9,098 bases of DNA, from positions 1 to 9,098 of the forward strand of contig JASHTN010000023.1 in NCBI GenBank assembly GCA_030040525.1. Reading direction: 5' to 3'. The stretch's first letter is position 1; every line of letters begins with the position of its first letter. The notes under the pieces were generated by a model. That model made no database searches and was not told the origin of the DNA. It saw only the letters and a program-made list of their open reading frames with translations. The translations under genes were made by a program, and so were the position numbers. Origin of the DNA: Gammaproteobacteria bacterium. GTDB taxonomy: Bacteria > Pseudomonadota > Gammaproteobacteria > Steroidobacterales > Steroidobacteraceae. Positions 1 to 5,369 of this stretch are shown one piece after another.

Positions 1-1379
1 CGCGCCACCACCGGCCGGTTGAAAAGCGCCGCCGGCGGGTGCGCGGCACGGCCTGACCCCGCTCCCAGAACGCTGGTCTTCGCCGGTGCGATCGCGGGCG
101 CAATGGCCGCGACGGTGAATGCTGCGACCGCCGCCGGAGTCAGGCGCTGGTTGTGGACCGCGATCCGCTGCCCGGAAGTGAAGACCGTCTGCGGCACCTG
201 CGTCACGGCCGCGGTCGTGCGATTCACGTACCTCAGGCTCGCCACCCGGCTCTGCGCGGCGTAGGTAACGCCGGCGCTGTTGGCGATCGCCGTGTTGGCG
301 GTGTTGACGTTGCGCAGGTAGGCGTCGCTCACCCCGTAGGCCGGCAGGTAGAGCTCGCGTGGCCCGAGCGGGAACCAACCGACATTCGCACCTGCCGCGG
401 GGCCGCCCGTCCAACCGACCAGCGCGGGTGAGTACGGCGGCTGCGCACCGCGCGGTCCCGGCACCCAGCACCATGCGCCGTTGAGGAACACCCAGCGTCC
501 ATAGTGAAACGGCGCATAGCCCCAGGGCGCCTCGTCCACCCAGGTCCAGCCCCACGGCGGCACCCAGACCCACTGCCCGAACCGGTACGGAACCCACCCG
601 ACCGGAATCACCACCGGCGTCCACACGTAGCCGTAATCGGCGGTGTCCTGCCAGCGGCCGTTGTCGTCGAGGTCCTGGGTTCCGGGAACATCGTCTGCCA
701 CGTACTGGAGCGACGGCGACTCCTCGGCCTGCTCATCGCGGGTCGCCGACCAGCTGTCGAGGTCATCGGGCGGGCCGAGCGCTCCGCCGCTCATCGCGAG
801 CGGCGTGCCGCCCTGTGCGTTGCCGGTGAACACCATGATCTGCTGCGTCTGCACCGGGAGCGACTGAGCGCCGCTCATGGCGACTGCAAGCCCGTCGGTG
901 ACCTTCACGACGGTCGTATCGCCGGTGTCGTTCGCCTCGATGCGATACGCCCCGGGCTGCTGCAATGAGAGCGCCAGGTTCGGCGTGTCGACCTCGTAGT
1001 TCTGCTGCGCGCCCAGCTCGCGCACGTGCACGATCAGTGTGCCGGCGGCGAGCTGCATCTGCACCGTGTGATCGTCCAGATTGAGGAAGGAGAAGCCGGT
1101 GGACCCGCCCAGGCGGATGACGACCGGGCCCGCATCGAGCTCTGCCACTGCGCCCTCATCCGTCCAGAGGCGGTCGCCGGTGATGAGCGGACGGTTGAGC
1201 TGGGCGGTCGTCCACTCATCGAGTCCGGCGGGCTCGAACGACACCGGACCTTCGAGGTAACTCAATCGCGCGGCGCGCCCGGGCGGATCGGTGTCGTCCG
1301 CTGTCGCGACGGCGGAGGCGCACAGGCACAGAAGCGCCGCGAGAGCGAACCGCCCCGCTGCCCCGATCCGTGTCTCCAT
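1..1379 (-). CDS. FecR-like / DUF6600 Trp-rich exported protein (partial, C-terminus off window)
   Basis: The reading frame is open from an ATG at 1379-1377 to the left edge, giving 459 codons with no stop, so the C-terminus is missing. GGAG lies 9 bases upstream of the ATG. Residues 1-27 look like a Sec signal peptide (basic start, then a core around FALAALLCLC, ending in AVATA). Residues about 40-170 resemble a FecR-type domain (YLEGPVSFEP, ITGDRLWTDEGAVAELD, VVIRLGG, then VKVTDGLAVAM). Residues about 241-325 are very tryptophan-rich, with W at 243, 253, 262, 270, 272, 276, 278, 280, 286, 296, 303 and 305, in GWVPYRFGQWVWVPPWGW-like strings. This is typical of the DUF6600 family, which commonly follows a FecR-like domain. 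Residues after about 355 are Ala/Thr/Asn-rich and low in complexity. The family's function is unknown. The signal peptide suggests a periplasmic or surface location. No TonB or sigma-factor partner is visible, so a FecR-style signalling role is not supported. The family call is fairly sure; the role is not. Confidence 0.82.
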   Translation of the reverse strand, partial: METRIGAAGRFALAALLCLCASAVATADDTDPPGRAARLSYLEGPVSFEPAGLDEWTTAQLNRPLITGDRLWTDEGAVAELDAGPVVIRLGGSTGFSFLNLDDHTVQMQLAAGTLIVHVRELGAQQNYEVDTPNLALSLQQPGAYRIEANDTGDTTVVKVTDGLAVAMSGAQSLPVQTQQIMVFTGNAQGGTPLAMSGGALGPPDDLDSWSATRDEQAEESPSLQYVADDVPGTQDLDDNGRWQDTADYGYVWTPVVIPVGWVPYRFGQWVWVPPWGWTWVDEAPWGYAPFHYGRWVFLNGAWCWVPGPRGAQPPYSPALVGWTGGPAAGANVGWFPLGPRELYLPAYGVSDAYLRNVNTANTAIANSAGVTYAAQSRVASLRYVNRTTAAVTQVPQTVFTSGQRIAVHNQRLTPAAVAAFTVAAIAPAIAPAKTSVLGAGSGRAAHPPAALFNRPVVA

Positions 1380-1679
1380 CCGTGCCTGCTCCAATCGTGC
1401 CTGCTGAGCTCGCGCCGCCGTCGCGCGGGTCAAACTGCCCTTAGTCTACTGCCTTCAACGCAGTGAGCCCGCCCGGGATCACATATGCCGGACAGGGGCT
1501 GAACGGGCGGTGAAAAGCCCGGCGCAGACACCCGATGAGCGCCGCGGGACGCACACTGACTGAGCCTTCTTGTGGCTTCTTTTGTCTTCCCGACCTGCTC
1601 GGCGAGCGCCAGGTGCGGCCGGCTCGATCATTGAATTCGGCTGCGGCGCCTCCCGGCAAAACATCGGCATCTCCCCCTT
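1380..1679. other. 300-base intergenic gap, no supported gene
   Basis: This stretch lies downstream of the LysR gene and upstream of the FecR-like/DUF6600 gene, both on the minus strand. Short ORFs cross it on both strands, but they have no recognisable domains, and their composition is Arg/Pro/Ala-rich as expected of chance frames in GC-rich DNA. The promoter of the DUF6600 gene should lie here, but I see no convincing -35/-10 pair. Two weak repeats were noted: ACTGCC occurs twice with an 8-base gap (about 1434-1453), and a 5-bp inverted repeat lies at 1448-1464. Confidence 0.5.
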
Positions 1680-2624
1680 CTAATCCAACCGCGGGCTTAA
1701 CCCGGCTGCCGCCTCACCCAGCACGCGGCATTGTTCGGGCATGCGCTGCGCCAGAAAGTCGATCAGTGCCCGCACCGCGGGCAGGAGTCCCCGGCGGGTC
1801 GGAAATACGAGGTGCAGGATGCCTTGCGGGGTGTTCCACTCCGGCAGCACCCGCTCGAGCGCGCCGCCGGCGAGATCGGCGCGCACCACCACCTCCGGTA
1901 ATCGCGCGATGCCGAGTCCCGCGAGCGCCGCCACGCGCAGGACCACAAAGTCGGAGCACACCAGGCGTGGAGTGTGCTCGATGCGCTCGCTGCGACCGCC
2001 CGGAGCTTGGAGCTCCCAGAGCTGCCGCCCAAGCTCGTTCGCCTGGTCGAGGGTCTCGACTTTCGCGAGCTGCGCGGGCTCGGTGGGCCGTCCGACGCGC
2101 GCGAGATAGGCGGGGCTCGCGACCAGCAGCTCCTCCGACTCGCCGAAGCTTCGCATCACGAGGCCGTCCTCGCCGCTCGGCTGCGAGCGGACCCGGAGCG
2201 CCAGATCGAAGCCCTCTGCGAGCACATCCACTCGCCGGTTGCTGACATGCAGCTGCAGGCGCACGCCGGGGTACTTCGCGAGGAACTCCGGCAGGAGCGC
2301 GGCGAGCCCCCACTGCGCGAGCGCCACGGGACAACTGACGCGGATCGGGCCGCGCGGCTCGGAGCGAGCGAACTCCACCGCCTCGAGAGCGGCATCGGCC
2401 TCTGCCAGCATCGCAATCGCGTGACGGTGCACCTCCTGCCCGACGTCCGTCACCGCAAAGCGCCGCGTCGAGCGGTTCACCAGACGCATGTTGAGCTGCG
2501 TCTCGAGAGCGGCCACGTGCCGTGAGAGGCGCGACTTCGGGATATCGAGTGCCCGGGCGGCGCGCGCGTATCCGCCGTGCTCGATCACCTGGGTGAAGTA
2601 GTAAAGGCCTTCGAGAGGCTGCAC
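1680..2624 (-). CDS. LysR-family transcriptional regulator
   Basis: A 314-residue LysR-type regulator of normal family length. The start is GTG at 2624-2622, chosen because AAGGAG (2636-2631) sits 6 bases upstream and the protein then begins exactly where LysR proteins do. Residues 1-60 form the winged helix-turn-helix: FTQVIEHGGYARAARAL, then IPKSRLSRHVAALE as the recognition helix, then LVNRSTRRFAVTDVG. Residues about 90-295 form the periplasmic-binding-protein-like effector domain (PIRVSCPVALAQ, VRLQLHVSNRRVDVLAEGFDLALRV, GLGIARLP). The HTH and the RVDVLAEGFDLALRV string fit the large CrgA/YhcS-like LysR subgroup. The gene is divergent from the azoreductase gene across a 116-base AT-rich gap that carries a LysR-type box just upstream of its own ribosome binding site. 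It probably represses itself and controls azoR, and perhaps pirin, in response to an aromatic or quinone-like ligand; that target and ligand assignment is inference from divergence. Confidence 0.93.
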   Translation of the reverse strand: MQPLEGLYYFTQVIEHGGYARAARALDIPKSRLSRHVAALETQLNMRLVNRSTRRFAVTDVGQEVHRHAIAMLAEADAALEAVEFARSEPRGPIRVSCPVALAQWGLAALLPEFLAKYPGVRLQLHVSNRRVDVLAEGFDLALRVRSQPSGEDGLVMRSFGESEELLVASPAYLARVGRPTEPAQLAKVETLDQANELGRQLWELQAPGGRSERIEHTPRLVCSDFVVLRVAALAGLGIARLPEVVVRADLAGGALERVLPEWNTPQGILHLVFPTRRGLLPAVRALIDFLAQRMPEQCRVLGEAAAGLSPRLD

Positions 2625-2630
2625 GGTGCA

Positions 2631-2636
2631 CTCCTT
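2631..2636 (-). promoter_or_regulatory. Ribosome binding site of the LysR gene
   Basis: On the minus strand this reads AAGGAG, 6 bases before a GTG codon. It decides the non-ATG start of the LysR gene. Confidence 0.75.
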
Positions 2637-2639
2637 TTT

Positions 2640-2655
2640 GTTCCATTTATGGAAC
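2640..2655. promoter_or_regulatory. LysR-type operator palindrome (T-N11-A)
   Basis: GTTCCATTTATGGAAC has two perfect 7-base arms around a central TT and contains the T-N11-A pattern typical of LysR-family boxes. It sits directly upstream of the LysR ribosome binding site, a position suited to autoregulation, in a strongly AT-rich patch that contrasts with its GC-rich surroundings. Assignment to the adjacent LysR protein is inference from position. Confidence 0.65.
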
Positions 2656-2660
2656 GATTA

Positions 2661-2695
2661 GTTCTATTTACCCCATATTTCAATGAATTGTTCCA
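2661..2695. promoter_or_regulatory. Additional GTTC(C/T) half-sites in the lysR-azoR gap
   Basis: GTTCT at 2661-2665 forms an inverted pair with GGAAC at 2651-2655 (5-base spacer). GTTCCA recurs at 2690-2695. The first and second same-orientation half-sites are 21 bp apart, about two helical turns, and the third is 29 bp further on. LysR regulators commonly occupy a strong recognition site plus weaker activation sites nearer the target promoter. These are plausible weaker sites for azoR control, though chance recurrence of short motifs is possible. Confidence 0.4.
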
Positions 2696-2740
2696 AATAA
2701 TAGCATACAGCCCACCGTAAGAGATCAATGGGAGAAAGCC

Positions 2741-3310
2741 ATGAAGCTGCTACACATCGATTCGAGCATCCTGGGAGACGGCTCGGCGAGCCGCGCAGTG
2801 AGCCGCGAGATCGTCGCCCGGTTTCAGGCGGCGCGCCCGGATACCGAGGTCACCTACCTCGATCTGGCTGCGCAGGAGCTGCCGCATTTCTCGCAGCGCT
2901 CGCTCGCCCGGACGGACCTGCGTGACACGCAGGCGCTCGAGCAGTTCCTCGCCGCGGACGTCGTGGTGATCGGTGCGCCCATGTATAACTTCACCATCCC
3001 GTCCCAGCTCAAGGCCTGGATCGATCGCATCGCGGTGGCGGGCAAGACCTTCCGCTACGGGCCGAAGGGACCGGAGGGACTCGCCGGGGACAAGCAGGTG
3101 ATCGTCGCCATTGCGCGCGGCGGCATCTACGCGGAGGATTCACCGGCGGAGTTTACCGAGTCGTATCTGAAGCACCTGTTCGGGTTTCTCGGCGTGCGCG
3201 ACCTGACCTTCGTGCGCGCTGAGGGGCTGTCGATCTCCCCTGAGCATCGTGCGACGGCCATCGAGGCGGCGCGCAGCGCGATCCCGCTGCCTGCGGCGCT
3301 CGCGGCTTGA
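2741..3310 (+). CDS. azoR: FMN-dependent NADH azoreductase / quinone reductase (AzoR)
   Basis: A 189-residue flavodoxin-like protein of the AzoR family, slightly shorter than the roughly 200-residue enterobacterial form. These cytoplasmic FMN enzymes use NAD(P)H for two-electron reduction of azo dyes and, probably more relevantly, of quinones, limiting redox cycling. The N-terminus MKLLHIDSSI with SASRAVS (15-21) matches the FMN-phosphate-binding segment. PMYNF (80-84) followed by IPSQLKAWIDRIAVAGKTF is the family's signature flavin-binding stretch. ARGG (125-128) replaces the usual SRGG at the isoalloxazine loop. The ATG has GGAG 6 bases upstream (2731-2734). The gene is divergent from the LysR gene and lies 68 bases upstream of the pirin gene on the same strand, a combination often seen in proteobacteria. 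Expression is probably set by the LysR boxes in the divergent gap. The family call is firm; the natural substrate is unknown. Confidence 0.93.
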   Translation: MKLLHIDSSILGDGSASRAVSREIVARFQAARPDTEVTYLDLAAQELPHFSQRSLARTDLRDTQALEQFLAADVVVIGAPMYNFTIPSQLKAWIDRIAVAGKTFRYGPKGPEGLAGDKQVIVAIARGGIYAEDSPAEFTESYLKHLFGFLGVRDLTFVRAEGLSISPEHRATAIEAARSAIPLPAALAA

Positions 3311-3343
3311 ATGAAGGCTTGAGTGTGCGCTTGACTTCCGCTT

Positions 3344-3367
3344 CTCCGACCCGCATGTCGGAGTTTT
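3344..3367 (+). terminator. Intercistronic terminator-like hairpin between azoR and pirin gene
   Basis: CTCCGAC (3344-3350) and GTCGGAG (3357-3363) form a perfect 7-bp stem with a 6-base loop, followed immediately by TTTT (3364-3367). The hairpin lies 33 bases after the azoR stop and just before the AGGAGG of the pirin gene. The short T-run suggests partial termination or an mRNA-stabilising 3' end, so azoR may be expressed above pirin. It could also be a processing site. Confidence 0.6.
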
Positions 3368-3368
3368 C

Positions 3369-3374
3369 AGGAGG
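3369..3374 (+). promoter_or_regulatory. Ribosome binding site of the pirin gene
   Basis: AGGAGG ends 4 bases before ATG at 3379-3381. This strong site makes that ATG the likely start, rather than the upstream in-frame TTG at 3307, which would overlap the azoR stop and add 24 residues unlike pirin. Confidence 0.75.
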
Positions 3375-3378
3375 CACT

Positions 3379-4260
3379 ATGAGCTCGACTTCCTCTGCAG
3401 GCACCGCAGTGCGCGGCGTGCGCCGGGTGGTGCAAGGCATGCCGACGTCCGACGGCGCCGGCGTGAAGCTGACGCGCGTCATCGGCCAGCCGCAGCTGCC
3501 CGACCTCGATCCCTTCCTGATGCTCGATGAGTTCGGCACCGACAAGGCCGAGGACTATATCGCCGGATTTCCGGATCATCCGCACCGCGGCTTCGAGACC
3601 GTCACCTACATGCTCGACGGGCGCATGCGCCATCGCGACAACCACGGCAACGAGGGCGTGCTGGTTCCCGGGAGCGTGCAGTGGATGACTGCGGGCCGGG
3701 GGCTGGTGCACTCGGAGATGCCCGAGCAGCAGGAAGGACGCATGCGCGGCTTTCAGCTCTGGCTGAATCTGCCGGCGCGCGACAAGATGACGGCGCCGAA
3801 GTACCAGGAGTACGGGCCGGAGCGCATCCCGAGCGCAGCTCCGGCGGCGGGTGTCACGGTCAAGGTGATCGCCGGGCGCGTGGCGGATGTCACGGGCCCC
3901 ATCTCCCAGCCGGCCACCGACCCGACCTACCTCGATCTGTCGATCGAGCCGGGAGCCGCGTTCGTGCAGCCGCTGGCCGCCGACTACGCTGCTTTTCTCT
4001 ATGTGTATGAGGGGGCCGTGCGGGTTGGAGCCGGGGCTGCGGCGCGCACGATCGGCGCGCACGAGCTCGCCGTGCTCGGCGAGGGTGAGGAGATTCGTCT
4101 CGAGGGTGAGCGTGCCGGGGGCGACGGCGGCACCGCGCGTGCCATCCTGGTCGCGGGACGCCCGCTCAAGGAGCCGGTGGCGAAGTACGGCCCGTTCGTG
4201 ATGAACACGAACGCTGAGCTCCATCAGGCGTTCCTCGACTACCAGACCGGGAAGTTCTGA
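3379..4260 (+). CDS. Pirin-family bicupin (possible quercetin 2,3-dioxygenase)
   Basis: A 293-residue pirin-family protein at the usual family length when started at the ATG behind AGGAGG. Pirins are double-cupin metal proteins. The N-terminal cupin binds an iron-like metal through three histidines and a glutamate, matched here by H67, H69 (FPDHPHRGFETVTYML), H111 and E113 (GRGLVHSEMP). All four ligands are present, so activity is plausible. GFQLWLNLP closes the first cupin; the second, degenerate pirin C-terminal cupin spans about residues 170-280 (YLDLSIEPGAAF, then ILVAGRPLKEPVAKYGPFVMNT). Some bacterial pirins, such as E. coli YhhW, cleave quercetin in vitro, and others bind enzymes or regulators; which applies here cannot be told. 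The gene follows azoR but is separated from it by a hairpin, so its expression may be only partly coupled. It converges on modA, with 61 bases between. Confidence 0.92.
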   Translation: MSSTSSAGTAVRGVRRVVQGMPTSDGAGVKLTRVIGQPQLPDLDPFLMLDEFGTDKAEDYIAGFPDHPHRGFETVTYMLDGRMRHRDNHGNEGVLVPGSVQWMTAGRGLVHSEMPEQQEGRMRGFQLWLNLPARDKMTAPKYQEYGPERIPSAAPAAGVTVKVIAGRVADVTGPISQPATDPTYLDLSIEPGAAFVQPLAADYAAFLYVYEGAVRVGAGAAARTIGAHELAVLGEGEEIRLEGERAGGDGGTARAILVAGRPLKEPVAKYGPFVMNTNAELHQAFLDYQTGKF

Positions 4261-4281
4261 GCGCGACCGGCAGTCTCCAGC

Positions 4282-4299
4282 CCCGGGCGAATCCCCGGG
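4282..4299. terminator. GC hairpin between convergent pirin and modA genes (weak)
   Basis: CCCGGG (4282-4287) pairs with CCCGGG (4294-4299) around a 6-base loop in the 61-base gap between two convergent stops. The location suits a bidirectional terminator, but no T-run follows on either strand, so this is only a candidate; Rho-dependent ends are equally possible. Confidence 0.3.
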
Positions 4300-4321
4300 C
4301 GCGAAGCTGTCTCAGGCTCGG

Positions 4322-5161
4322 CTAAGGCCGTGGCTCGAAGCCGTAGTGCGCAAAGATCTGCCGGGCGGGGCTGGAGCTGAGGAACGCCGCAAACCGCGCC
4401 GCGGCGGGGCGTGCGGTGGCGGTAATCGCCACTGGATAAATGATCGGCGGGTGGCTGTCGGCCGGAAAGGTATCGACGACCCGCACGCCCCGGTCTGCGA
4501 GCGCATCGGTGCGGTACACGATGCCAAGCGGCGCCTCGCCGCGGGCCACGTACTCGAGCGCCACGCGCACGTTCTCGGCGCGCACGAGTTGCGAGGCGAC
4601 CGGATCCCATAATCCGAGACTCGTGAGCGCGGCGCGTGCGTAGCGTCCGGCGGGCACGGCGTCGGGATCTGCGGTCGCGAGCCTGCCGGCACCGAGTGCC
4701 GCGGCCAGATCGGCTCCCGGACGCAGGCGCAGCACCACCCGGCTGTCCGCAGGGGCGATCAGCACCAGGCGGTTGCCGAGCAGATCGTGGCGCGAGCCCG
4801 GTTTGATGAGCCGGCGCTGCGCGAGATAGTCCATCCACTCCGGATCCGCCGAGACGAACACATCGGCGGGAGCCCCCGCCTCGATCTGCTTGGCGAGCAC
4901 CGAGCTCGAGGCGAACGAGGTCTTGACATCGACGCCGGTGCGCGCGCTGAAGACGCGCGCGGCATCGCCCAGCGCATCGGTGAGCGAGGCGGCGCCATAC
5001 ACCAGCAGGCTCCCGTCTGCCACCGCAGGCTCAGCGCCCGCCGGCGAGCTCGCGGCGCCCGCGGCCATGGCGCCTGAGGCCGCGAGCGCAGCCAACAGCC
5101 ATCCTGCCGGCCATGCGGCAAGCAGCGCGAGCGGGCAACGGCTGCCATCACGGTGGTTCAC
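4322..5161 (-). CDS. modA: Periplasmic molybdate-binding protein ModA
   Basis: A 279-residue substrate-binding protein of the ModA family, slightly long because of its N-terminal extension. It would capture molybdate or tungstate in the periplasm and deliver it to a ModBC ABC transporter. The start is GTG at 5161-5159, with only a weak upstream purine stretch. Residues 1-33 form a signal peptide (basic start, core LALLAAWPAGWLLAALAASGAMA). The mature protein has the family landmarks in order: LLVYGAASLTDAL (S59, oxyanion contact), SFASSSVLAKQIEAGAPADVFVSAD (contact serine S86 or S87), NRLVLI, ADPDAVPAGRYA (backbone contact near V169), and GIVYRTDA (Y216 at the tyrosine-ligand position). All oxyanion-contact regions appear intact. 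No modB or modC follows: the next gene downstream is pirin, convergent. It may therefore rely on a transporter encoded elsewhere. A role for another oxyanion such as tungstate is possible. Confidence 0.9.
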   Translation of the reverse strand: MNHRDGSRCPLALLAAWPAGWLLAALAASGAMAAGAASSPAGAEPAVADGSLLVYGAASLTDALGDAARVFSARTGVDVKTSFASSSVLAKQIEAGAPADVFVSADPEWMDYLAQRRLIKPGSRHDLLGNRLVLIAPADSRVVLRLRPGADLAAALGAGRLATADPDAVPAGRYARAALTSLGLWDPVASQLVRAENVRVALEYVARGEAPLGIVYRTDALADRGVRVVDTFPADSHPPIIYPVAITATARPAAARFAAFLSSSPARQIFAHYGFEPRP

Positions 5162-5208
5162 AAGCTGCGGTCCGCTCGGCTCAGGGTCCCCTGTCCGTGC
5201 GCGCCCTT

Positions 5209-5224
5209 ATGCAGCGCCCTGCAT
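5209..5224. repeat. Perfect palindrome upstream of modA (operator candidate)
   Basis: ATGCAG and CTGCAT form a perfect 6-base inverted repeat around CGCC, 47 bases upstream of the modA GTG in the 208-base gap shared with the divergent Omp85 gene. On the modA strand a perfect TTGACA occurs at 5244-5239, so the palindrome would cover the spacer and -10 region of a promoter there, although no good -10 hexamer is visible. The sequence does not resemble the classical ModE operator (TATAT-type arms). A regulator site is inference. Confidence 0.35.
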
Positions 5225-5369
5225 GAGCCGCACACTCCTGTCAAGATACGCCGTCGCGGCCCGCCAACAGGGCCTGCTCGATCGGCTCTACAGGTGCGAG
5301 TGATCGTAACCGGCTGAAGTGCTACCTGCGCCTACCGTAAGCTGCCGCGCCCCAGTGCACAATGCGCGC

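Noticed and set aside
1558..1586. Hairpin GAGCC...GGCTT followed by CTTTT on the plus strand
   Set aside because: The stem is only 5 bp with a G-T pair, and no plus-strand gene ends upstream; on the minus strand no T-run follows.
1535..2245. 236-residue plus-strand ORF crossing the LysR 3' end
   Set aside because: Arg/Pro/Ala-rich with no domain, and most of it is antisense to the LysR effector domain.
1714..2646. 310-residue minus-strand ORF in another frame of the LysR gene
   Set aside because: Same DNA as the LysR gene but out of frame, with an arginine-rich composition; the LysR frame has the HTH and effector-domain motifs.
3331..3359. TTGACT with CATGTC at 17-base spacing as a promoter for the pirin gene
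   Set aside because: The -10 hexamer matches poorly and the element overlaps the terminator-like hairpin; position alone is not enough.
3367..4224. 285-residue minus-strand ORF opposite the pirin gene
   Set aside because: It is antisense to a complete pirin gene with all metal ligands; its His/Arg-rich composition mirrors the pirin codons and has no family features.
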